DNA of 20,882 nt, taken from the NCBI GenBank assembly GCA_039931435.1, contig JBDTRY010000041.1, forward strand, positions 1-20,882, given 5' to 3'. Positions 15,176 to 20,882 of the stretch are shown piece by piece. Both the position numbers and the translations under genes were made by a program. Source of the DNA: JBDTRY01 sp039931435 (lineage in GTDB: Bacteria; Acidobacteriota; Thermoanaerobaculia; Gp7-AA8). Below the pieces are notes generated by a model. It had not been told where the DNA came from, ran no database searches, and was given only the letters and a program-made list of their open reading frames with translations. Every line of letters begins with the position of its first letter. Position 1 is the stretch's first letter.

Positions 15176-15778
15176 ATGGACTCCACTTCGATCATCAGCG
15201 CTCTCGAGCAGCAACTCGGATCCGACACCGTGGCCAGAATCAGCCGCCAACTCGGCGTCGATCCTTCCATGGCCTCCAGCGCCATTTCCATGGCATTGCC
15301 GACGATTCTCGGCGGGCTGGCGAAGAACGCCTCGCATCCTCAGGGCGCGGAAGCCCTGAATAATGCTCTCGCCGACCACGACGGCAGCATACTCGACAAC
15401 CTCGGTGGATTACTGCAGAACCCCGCGGGCTCCGCCGGCGCTGCCATTCTCGGACACATCTTCGGCCGGAAGCAGGCGCCTCTCGAACAGGGGTTGGGGA
15501 AAGCGACGGGAATGAACGCCCAGCAGATTGGCCAGCTGCTGATGATGCTGGCGCCGATCGTCATGGGAGTCCTGGGCCGCATGAAACAGACGCAGGGACT
15601 GGGCGCTCAGCAAATCCCTGATGTGCTGAATCAGAGCACGGCCGAGATCGAACAGAAAGCTCCGGAGACTGCAGGACTGAGCCAGATTCTGGACAGAAAC
15701 CACGACGGCAACATCGCCGACGACATTGCCCGCATGGGCTCCTCTGTCTTCGGCGGACTGTTTGACACGAAGTCCTGA
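15176..15778 (+). CDS. DUF937 protein with C-terminal calcium-loop-like motif
   Basis: Protein of 200 residues of the DUF937 family, related to E. coli YidB in its helical plan. Features visible are the N-terminal helical segment MDSTSIISALEQQLG, a Gly/Ala/Met-rich middle with QLGVDPSMASSAISMALPTILGGLAKN (24-50, typical of the family), and further amphipathic helices (about 110-135). Near the end DRNHDGNIADD (173-183) has the DxNxDGxIxDD spacing of an EF-hand or dockerin-type calcium loop. There is no signal peptide. The ATG at 15176 has GGAAGGA 5 nt upstream and is preferred to the upstream in-frame ATG at 15116, which lies inside the intergenic stem-loop. The protein probably acts with the DUF3597 protein encoded just before it. 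Function unknown; calcium binding is inferred. Confidence 0.9.
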   Translation: MDSTSIISALEQQLGSDTVARISRQLGVDPSMASSAISMALPTILGGLAKNASHPQGAEALNNALADHDGSILDNLGGLLQNPAGSAGAAILGHIFGRKQAPLEQGLGKATGMNAQQIGQLLMMLAPIVMGVLGRMKQTQGLGAQQIPDVLNQSTAEIEQKAPETAGLSQILDRNHDGNIADDIARMGSSVFGGLFDTKS

Positions 15779-15816
15779 CGTCGAGCAGGCAGGAACGATT
15801 CGCCCGGAAGTTCAGT

Positions 15817-17226
15817 TCAGCGCACCGCGTCAATGATGGTGTTCGGCGCAGCCTTGGGAAGCTTCAGAAGAAAAACCGTACCGCTCTCGTTCGACCGCTC
15901 AATTTCCACCGTCCCCTGATGAACCTGGGCGATCCAGAGAGCGATGGGGAGTCCCAGCCCCGCCCCATCGGAGGTTTGTCCTGAGTGGCGGATGCGTACA
16001 AAGCGATCGAAGATTCGCTCCTGATTCTCCGCCGTGATGCCGGGACCATCGTCCGAGACCCGGATTTCGTAATGGTTGCCGGATTCCCGGACGCTTACCA
16101 GCACATGACCAGCGTTGCCGGTGAACTTGACCGCGTTGTCCACGAGATTCATGAGCATGCGGCCGATGAGTTCCTCGTCCGCGCTCATGAGCAACTCGGA
16201 ATCCGTTTCGAACGAAACCTCCACTCCTTTCAGAGAGGCCACCGAGCGGATCTGACGCACGACGTCCATCACCAGCTCGTCCAGGTAGAACCGCGTCAGG
16301 GTGACCGGATAATTACCCGAATCGGTTCTGGCCAGGAGGAAGAGGCTGCGAACGATGTGTGTGACTTTTCGTGCTGATTTCTGGATGATTTCGATGGTCT
16401 CCCGATATTCATCCGAAGTGCGATCGCTGCGTCCCAGTGCCACGTCGGCCTCACCCTGGATGATGGCCACGGGCGTGCGCAACTCATGGGAGGCGTCTGC
16501 CATGAATCGCCGCTGTGATTCGAACGCATACTGCAACCGTTCCAGCAGTTCGTTGAGCGTGATGGCCAGGAACCCCAACTCGTCGCGCTCGTTTTCCACC
16601 TCGATTCTGGCGCTCAGAGTTTCCGCGCCGATCTGCCTGGCCTTCAGGCTCATAGCCGTAACCGGCTCGAGGCTTTTTCTCGCCAGCATGTAGCCTCCAC
16701 CGGCAGCGAGCAGAAGGGCGAGGGGGATTCCCAGAAAAATGGCGTGAGAGACGCTTTCCAGACGGTCGGCCTGTTCGTCGAGATCGCGAGCTACGATGAC
16801 CGTGAAACGTTTGCCGGAGACTTCGAGCGGCTGGATGATCACTCGGATTCCGTCCTGCTCCGGACCTCCAGCGATTGTGGCCAGACCGCTTCGCTGACGT
16901 TGGGCAAGGGCCAGGACCGTCCGTCGCTCTTCCGGGCTGAGCCGGGCCAGGGAAGAGGCCACCACCCTGCCATCGGATGAAACGATGATGATTTCGCGGT
17001 CTTCGTAGCGAAAGCCTGAGAGAACGCTCCTGATCTCGAGGGCATCGTCTGACTCGTTCTGAAGAGTGGAGGTGATTTCCTGAACCGTATCGCCGAGCGA
17101 GCTGTCTGTCGACGCGTGAATCTCGCCAGTGAGGATTACGTAGCTGATGATGCTGAAGGTAACCAGGACCAGCGCCAGAATGGCCGTGTACCAGAGCGTG
17201 AGGCGGGCGCGTACGGAGTGAAACAT
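15817..17226 (-). CDS. Sensor histidine kinase of an OmpR-type two-component system
   Basis: Membrane sensor kinase of 469 residues. Order: TM1 (about 11-31), a periplasmic domain of about 130 residues, TM2 (162-182), HAMP (183-235), dimerisation domain with His247 in SHELRTP, and an ATPase domain with N-box LMNLVDNAVKFT (358-369), G1 DDGPGI (392-397), F-box FDRFV and G2 GAGLGLPIA. All phosphotransfer residues are present, so it should be active as kinase and probably phosphatase for the regulator encoded just upstream. Two starts are possible: ATG 17232, which overlaps the regulator stop (ATGA), and ATG 17226, which I prefer because GGAGG lies 8 nt before it. Either way the genes are translationally coupled. 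The sensed signal cannot be told; the periplasmic domain looks like a PAS/Cache-like fold. It ends 38 bp from the convergent DUF937 gene. Confidence 0.94.
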   Translation of the reverse strand: MFHSVRARLTLWYTAILALVLVTFSIISYVILTGEIHASTDSSLGDTVQEITSTLQNESDDALEIRSVLSGFRYEDREIIIVSSDGRVVASSLARLSPEERRTVLALAQRQRSGLATIAGGPEQDGIRVIIQPLEVSGKRFTVIVARDLDEQADRLESVSHAIFLGIPLALLLAAGGGYMLARKSLEPVTAMSLKARQIGAETLSARIEVENERDELGFLAITLNELLERLQYAFESQRRFMADASHELRTPVAIIQGEADVALGRSDRTSDEYRETIEIIQKSARKVTHIVRSLFLLARTDSGNYPVTLTRFYLDELVMDVVRQIRSVASLKGVEVSFETDSELLMSADEELIGRMLMNLVDNAVKFTGNAGHVLVSVRESGNHYEIRVSDDGPGITAENQERIFDRFVRIRHSGQTSDGAGLGLPIALWIAQVHQGTVEIERSNESGTVFLLKLPKAAPNTIIDAVR

Positions 17227-17228
17227 CC

Positions 17229-17921
17229 TCATGGCCTCCGTTCGGAGGAATCGGGATCGGTCAGCACGTACCCTGCGCCGCGAATGGTCTGGATCCACTT
17301 CTTCGCCGAAACCCTTTCCAGATGCCGGCGCAGGCGGTTGATGTAGACCTCAATCAGATTAGAGAAGGGGTCGAAATCCTGATTCCAGACATGTTCAGAA
17401 ATCTCTTCACGGCTGATGACGTGACCGGAGTGCCGCGCCAGAAACTCCAACAGGGAGTACTCCTTCGCGGTCAGCAGGAGCGGCTCGCTGTTGACATGAA
17501 CCTGATGGGAGCGCGTGTCCACGTGAAGCTCGCCCACGCGGACCACAGATGGGGCGGCGACCGGCTCACGGCGCAGCAGTGCGCGCAGTCTGGCCAGGAG
17601 CTCACGAAACTCGAAAGGCTTGGCCAGGTAGTCGTCCGCCCCCGAATCCAGTCCCTCGATTTTATCGTCCACCGAATCGCGGGCGGTGAGAATCAGAATG
17701 GGCACGTGCGAGCCCGAGTGACGTAACTGCCGGCAGACCTCCATGCCGCCTGTTCCCGGAAGCATGAGATCGAGGATGACGACATCGTACGGATTCAGCG
17801 AGGCCAGCTCCAGCGCGGTCTCTCCATCGTCCGCAACGTCGACGGCGTAGGCGTGCTCGGTCAGCCCCTTGCGAAGGAAACGGGCTACATCCACATCATC
17901 TTCGACGACGAGAAGGCGCAT
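17229..17921 (-). CDS. OmpR/PhoB-family response regulator
   Basis: Cytoplasmic transcription regulator of 230 residues. The receiver domain (1-115) has the acidic pocket Glu7-Asp8-Asp9, the phosphoacceptor Asp51 in VILDLMLPG, Thr79 and Lys101 in AKPFEF. A short linker leads to a winged-helix DNA-binding domain (about 128-222) with LLTAKEYSLLEFLARHSGHV, then VWNQDFDPFSNLIEVYINRLRRHLE and the wing IRGAGYVL, all typical of OmpR/PhoB. ATG 17921 is chosen; GTG 17927 adds two residues, and neither has a clear ribosome-binding site. It is the first gene of the operon with the histidine kinase and is divergent from the PepSY gene, 193 bp away. An AACAAC direct repeat just upstream may be its own binding site. 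Confidence 0.95.
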   Translation of the reverse strand: MRLLVVEDDVDVARFLRKGLTEHAYAVDVADDGETALELASLNPYDVVILDLMLPGTGGMEVCRQLRHSGSHVPILILTARDSVDDKIEGLDSGADDYLAKPFEFRELLARLRALLRREPVAAPSVVRVGELHVDTRSHQVHVNSEPLLLTAKEYSLLEFLARHSGHVISREEISEHVWNQDFDPFSNLIEVYINRLRRHLERVSAKKWIQTIRGAGYVLTDPDSSERRP

Positions 17922-17935
17922 ATTCACACTGGGTC

Positions 17936-17952
17936 AACAACCGTGTAACAAC
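17936..17952. promoter_or_regulatory. Candidate response-regulator binding site (11-bp direct repeat)
   Basis: AACAAC at 17936-17941 recurs at 17947-17952, exactly 11 bp on. Tandem half-sites with an 11-bp period are typical of OmpR/PhoB-type regulators. It lies 15 bp before the regulator start and 160 bp before the PepSY start. A TATAAA on the minus strand (around 17980) could be the -10 box of the regulator operon. Only two half-sites of six bases are seen, so chance is possible. Confidence 0.35.
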
Positions 17953-18114
17953 GCTCAATCCTGCGTCGCTCTTTCTGCGTTTATAGCCCTGGGAAACTAA
18001 CCCTACGATGAATTGGCCCGGAACTTCCCGTTCATGCTCGCTTAATCTGCATTCCGCTATGGTGCCTGTCGTAGTCAATCCGAGGGGCCAAACCCTCACA
18101 CCAACGGAGGCTTT

Positions 18115-18582
18115 ATGAACAGACTGGCAGTAGCAACAGGCGTTCTGGCGACGGCATTATCGCTGGGCTCGGTCACGCTCCTCGCTGCAGAGCAGAAGGC
18201 TGAGACAAAAAAAGTAGTGGTCCACGAGACCAAAGCGACCGAGAAGCAGGAGGAGAAGAAGGAAACCGTGCAGCAGCCCTCAAACGATCAGGCCGCCATG
18301 CAGCGCGAGGCGAAGATCACCATGGCCCGGGCCCGCGCCATCGCTGTAGCAAAGGCTCCGGGAACGGTTCAGAGCGGTGAGCTGGAGCGTGAGCACGGAA
18401 AGCTGATCTACTCCTTCGACATCAGAACTTCTTCGAAGATCACCACGGAAGTGAACGTCAACGCCCTCGATGGCAGTATCGTGGGAATGCAGAAAGAGAA
18501 TGCGGCGAAAGAAGCCGCCGAGAAGAAACAGGAAGCGAAAGAAAAATCCGTACGTACGAATCCCGGCACACAGAAGCACTGA
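18115..18582 (+). CDS. Exported PepSY-domain protein
   Basis: Small periplasmic protein of 155 residues. A Sec signal peptide (1-24, cut near LLAA/EQ) is followed by a Lys/Glu-rich, probably disordered stretch (26-55). One PepSY domain follows (about 66-127): KITMARARAIAVAKAPG, then GELEREHGKLIYSFDI and VNVNALDGSIVGM. A second Lys/Glu-rich tail ends the protein. PepSY domains are found in peptidase propeptides and in small envelope proteins that often lie beside two-component systems; here the gene is divergent from one, so it is a likely target or accessory sensor of it (inference). The ATG has GGAGG 4 nt upstream, and a small GAGGG/CCCTC hairpin (18082-18097) lies just before. A terminator-like hairpin follows the gene. 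Confidence 0.88.
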   Translation: MNRLAVATGVLATALSLGSVTLLAAEQKAETKKVVVHETKATEKQEEKKETVQQPSNDQAAMQREAKITMARARAIAVAKAPGTVQSGELEREHGKLIYSFDIRTSSKITTEVNVNALDGSIVGMQKENAAKEAAEKKQEAKEKSVRTNPGTQKH

Positions 18583-18598
18583 TACGTAGAATCTCTGG

Positions 18599-18644
18599 AA
18601 AAGACTCCGCACGCCGTCCGGAACGGGCGGCTGCGGAGGTCTTT
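18599..18644 (+). terminator. Hairpin after the PepSY gene, possible terminator or attenuator
   Basis: AAAAGACTCCGCACGCCGTCC (18599-18619, quoted here as its parts AAAGAC-TCCGCA-CGCC) pairs imperfectly with GGGCGGCTGCGGAGGTCTTT (18625-18644) around a 5-nt loop, with about 17 paired bases and two bulges. It ends in a short T-run, TCTTT. It begins 17 bp after the PepSY stop and ends 14 bp before the next start codon, so it may end most transcripts and allow some read-through into the lipoprotein gene. Confidence 0.55.
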
Positions 18645-18658
18645 GAAAGGCGAACCAA

Positions 18659-19687
18659 ATGAGAGGATGCTTTTCCGCGATCCTGATTCTTGCTGCCGGA
18701 TGTGCGACGCAGTCGACGACGCCACCTCCTCAATACCACGTGGTAAGCCACATCGCCGTGGGAGGCGAGGGAGGATGGGACGACCTGAGCGTGGACAATT
18801 CCGCGCACCGCCTCTATGTCTCCCACTCGGATCGCGTCAATGTCATTGACCTGGTCAGCGGCAAGGTGATCGGGGAAATCGGAAACACTCAGGGCGTGCA
18901 CGCCATCGCCCTGGCCCCCTCGCTGCGCCGGGGCTTCGTCAGCGACGGGCGCACCTCCAGCGTGACCATCTTCGACCTCGACTCGCTGCAGACATTGTCA
19001 GAAGTGAAATCGAGCGGCGAGCGGCCCGACGCCATGGTCTTCGATCCATCCAGCTCGCTGGTCTTCGCTTTCAACGCCGGCAGCAATAACGCCACGGCCA
19101 TCGACGCGGCGACAGGCGTTGTCAAAGGGACTATCGACCTCGGTGGAAAACCGGAGTTTGCCAGAAGTGACCGGCACGGCATGGTCTATGTGAACGTCGA
19201 AGACACTAGCGAGATCGTGGCCATCGATTCACAGGCGCTCGCTGTTGTCAGACGGTGGAGTCTGGCGCCCTGCCAGGAGCCCTCCGGCCTGGCCCTGGAC
19301 ATCGCCCATCACCGGCTTTTCAGCGCCTGCGACAACCAGGTCATGGCTATCAGTGACACGGACGCTGGACGGGTCATCACCACAGTATCAATCGGGGAAG
19401 GCGTCGACGGAGCTGCCTGGGATCCCGGCTCCGGACTGGCTTTCAGCTCGAATGGGAGATCCGGAACCCTCACTGTCGTTCGCGAGAACTCCCCAACCGA
19501 GTTCTCCGTTCTCGCCAATGTTGCGACCTCACCGGGCGCGCGAACCGTAGCACTGGATGAAGGCACGCATCACCTCTATCTGCCGACGGCCCGATTCGGA
19601 CCCGCTCCGGCCCCGACAGCGGATCGTCCGCACCCGCGCCCTTCGATCCTTCCCGGAACATTCGAGATTCTGGACGTGGGGCCGTAG
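18659..19687 (+). CDS. YVTN/YncE-like beta-propeller lipoprotein
   Basis: Predicted envelope lipoprotein of 342 residues. The N-terminus MRGCFSAILILAAGC gives a lipobox with Cys15 as the lipidated residue (Ala at -3, a tolerated variant). The mature part consists of repeated four-strand blades of about 40-45 residues with the pattern RLYVSHSDRVNVIDLVSGK, RGFVSDGRTSSVTIFDLDS, LVFAFNAGSNNATAIDAAT, MVYVNVEDTSEIVAIDS and so on, the signature of YVTN/YncE propellers; about seven blades can be counted. The last blade is interrupted by a Pro/Ala-rich insert (about 313-332). Such propellers usually bind partners and are not catalytic. The ATG has a weak ribosome-binding site (AAAGG, 8 nt). It follows the PepSY gene by 76 bp and may share its control. 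Confidence 0.88.
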   Translation: MRGCFSAILILAAGCATQSTTPPPQYHVVSHIAVGGEGGWDDLSVDNSAHRLYVSHSDRVNVIDLVSGKVIGEIGNTQGVHAIALAPSLRRGFVSDGRTSSVTIFDLDSLQTLSEVKSSGERPDAMVFDPSSSLVFAFNAGSNNATAIDAATGVVKGTIDLGGKPEFARSDRHGMVYVNVEDTSEIVAIDSQALAVVRRWSLAPCQEPSGLALDIAHHRLFSACDNQVMAISDTDAGRVITTVSIGEGVDGAAWDPGSGLAFSSNGRSGTLTVVRENSPTEFSVLANVATSPGARTVALDEGTHHLYLPTARFGPAPAPTADRPHPRPSILPGTFEILDVGP

Positions 19688-19841
19688 CCTGCAAGACAAA
19701 GTTGTACAGGAGCGATCTTCGCGAAATCGTTCTGGCCAGAAAAGTTCGCCGGCATCAAATAGGATGCTGCCGCGGCCGACCATCAGGCAAGTCCGGAGGG
19801 ATGGCCTTCGTTCTGATTCTGGTCGCTGAAGCGAGGCTGAT

Positions 19842-20576
19842 TCAGCCCGCGGTCTGCAGATCGAGCTTCAGCGTGGCGTACTTCTGATCGATGTCAATTC
19901 TCACCGGGATTCGCCTGCCATCATCGCTGAGCCAGACGCGGACCTCGCCGGGAAAACGCTTCGCTTCAGTCCCCGTGGCCTTGATGGTGAATGGTCTCAC
20001 GCGCATGTCGGTGTTTCCTACACGCATCGTTGTCGTTGGCAGAGGCTGATAGACCACGTCGTACTGCTTCGCCCCGGAAAAGATCTGCGCCTGTCTGGGC
20101 GCGTGGATTTCATCGGCATGCTGGCGGAGGTAGTAGATTGACGTCAGAACGTCCTGAGGAGCCGCGGACTCGAGCTTGTGGACCTTGACCTCAGTGCCCT
20201 CATCCGTCGTTTTCTGAACACGAGCCAGGCCCCTGTCCACATCGAACGATACGCGCTCGTCGCGCGCACTGCTCTTATAAGCGTAGGCGCTTCGGCTCAT
20301 CAGAGTCTGCGTGCCTTCGGGGACCATGTTCGACTCGTAAAGGTAGTAGCCCTTCGTGTCGGAGGCGTTGATCGTCAGGCGGCTGTTCACCGTGTCGGCG
20401 GTCTTCGTTTCCAGCGTGCCGCGTCCTGAAGAGGGAAAGGCCAGGCGAGCCAGCCAGGAAAGACCACCGCGCAGATGCCACGAATAGTTCAGCCGTTCGG
20501 TGTTACCACCGTCGGCCGCCATCGAAATCGGGGCGAGAAACAGCACGAGTACAACGAGGGAAAGTAGTTTTTTCAT
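19842..20576 (-). CDS. Exported DUF3108 protein
   Basis: Periplasmic protein of 244 residues. The signal peptide is clear (MKK, hydrophobic core, cut near SMAADGG at 19-24). The rest is all-beta, with the DUF3108 pattern: a strand near 29-36, then DTVNSRLTINASDTKGYYLY, the PQDVLTSIYYLRQ segment (140-152), a DVVYQPL strand and the end section RFPGEVRVWLSDDGRRIPVRIDI (208-230). The family function is not known; members are often near lipid-transport or envelope genes. The ATG at 20576 gives a proper signal peptide, but no ribosome-binding site is visible and a perfect 7-bp inverted repeat occupies its place. The gene is convergent with the lipoprotein gene; the 154-bp gap between them shows no strong terminator. 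Confidence 0.88.
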   Translation of the reverse strand: MKKLLSLVVLVLFLAPISMAADGGNTERLNYSWHLRGGLSWLARLAFPSSGRGTLETKTADTVNSRLTINASDTKGYYLYESNMVPEGTQTLMSRSAYAYKSSARDERVSFDVDRGLARVQKTTDEGTEVKVHKLESAAPQDVLTSIYYLRQHADEIHAPRQAQIFSGAKQYDVVYQPLPTTTMRVGNTDMRVRPFTIKATGTEAKRFPGEVRVWLSDDGRRIPVRIDIDQKYATLKLDLQTAG

Positions 20577-20598
20577 GGACGGAATGGATAACCGTCCA
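20576..20598. promoter_or_regulatory. Inverted repeat abutting the start codon of the DUF3108 gene
   Basis: TGGACGG (20576-20582) and CCGTCCA (20592-20598) are perfect inverted 7-mers around a 9-nt loop. The first overlaps the start codon by one base. On the minus strand this hairpin fills the place of a ribosome-binding site, so it could be an operator or a structure that limits translation. Confidence 0.4.
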
Positions 20599-20696
20599 AC
20601 TCGTGAAAATATTCACAACGCGGCACTCCTGGAATGCTTGAGCCCGTCATCGGAATCGACCCTCCAGCCAGGGTGAAGAGACTCGGCGAGCACGCG

Positions 20697-20798
20697 GTCA
20701 TTCCGAGCGAGAGCGAGGAACCCCAGTGGACGGGGGGCACGATCCCTGGGACGCTTACCGCCCACCCTCTGGGGCCCCTCGCTCCCGCTCGGGGTGAC
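20697..20798. repeat. Dispersed palindromic repeat, class 2 variant
   Basis: The left arm (20697-20725) begins GTCATTCCGAGCGAGAGCGA. The right arm (20770-20798) ends CCCGCTCGGGGTGAC. The 29-nt arms pair at 24 positions, and the five mismatches are all T/C or A/G changes, which become G-U pairs on one strand or the other. The loop is 44 nt. It shares the GTCAT...GTGAC/ATGAC ends and GAGCGA core with the other elements. Apart from this element, the final repeat and the inverted repeat at the DUF3108 start, 20577-20882 shows nothing I recognise. Confidence 0.85.
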
Positions 20799-20849
20799 GC
20801 GTTTGCGTAGCATTACTTGTTAACGGTTGAAGAAACACGATGGCCGGCT

Positions 20850-20882
20850 GTCATCCTGAGCGTCGAGCGAAGGATCTCTTCC
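20850..20882. repeat. Palindromic repeat class 1, inverted copy cut by the window end
   Basis: GTCATCCTGAGCGTCGAGCG followed by AAGGATCTC equals the reverse complement of the right arm of the element at 3221-3318, so this copy lies in the opposite orientation. The rest is beyond the window. Confidence 0.85.

Noticed and set aside
19688..19841. Terminator between the convergent lipoprotein and DUF3108 genes
   Set aside because: Only short or imperfect stems (GCATC/GATGC near 19755; GGCTGA/TCAGCC over the DUF3108 stop) and no T-runs, so not supportable.

Overview
This is a GC-rich chromosomal window from a Gram-negative bacterium. The envelope genes fit that: an OmpA-type peptidoglycan-binding domain, a lipoprotein, several Sec-exported proteins and a periplasmic-type dipeptidyl peptidase III. 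The PknB-type Ser/Thr kinase, the Thr-type sulfatase-like enzyme, the YVTN propeller lipoprotein, and the dispersed palindromic repeats whose conceptual translations read CHPE/VILK/SLRSLQDD suggest Acidobacteriota or a close relative. That assignment is inference; no rRNA or marker gene is present. I see no tRNA, rRNA, CRISPR array, transposase, phage gene or origin.

Layout. 1-3198 (+) is a SWIM-finger SNF2 helicase cut by the left edge. 3199-3654 holds a palindromic repeat and a small AraC-family remnant. 3655-4398 (+) is a dienelactone hydrolase. 4527-6296 (+) is a membrane Ser/Thr kinase with a coiled coil and an OmpA domain outside the membrane. 6297-6517 is an AT-rich control region with a 26-bp dyad. 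6518-8047 (+) is a membrane-anchored sulfatase-superfamily hydrolase, which meets a CopD-like membrane protein (8025-8921, -) tail to tail with a 23-bp overlap. 9133-11210 (-) is a two-gene operon in which a zinc metallopeptidase runs into a D-Ala-D-Ala-ligase-like ATP-grasp enzyme through an ATGA overlap. Divergent from it is an exported M49 dipeptidyl peptidase III (11317-13344, +). 13345-13719 is filled by a 142-bp tandem duplication of the palindromic repeat. Next come a YgiD-like extradiol dioxygenase (13720-14505, -) and, divergent from it, a DUF3597 and DUF937 pair (14677-15778, +). 15817-17921 (-) is an OmpR-type response regulator with its histidine kinase, divergent from a PepSY protein (18115-18582, +) and a propeller lipoprotein (18659-19687, +). 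19842-20576 (-) is an exported DUF3108 protein. The right end holds another palindrome and the start of one more repeat.

How the genes may work together. Most of the content is envelope and peptide related: a kinase that may sense peptidoglycan, a two-component system beside two exported proteins, and two peptidases next to a peptide-bond-forming ATP-grasp enzyme. The best candidates for undescribed biology are the kinase-OmpA receptor, the metallopeptidase/ATP-grasp operon, the DUF3597-DUF937 pair, and the dyad cluster upstream of the sulfatase-like gene. At least five long palindromic elements in two sequence classes, plus a solo arm, sit only between genes. They account for several spurious small reading frames.
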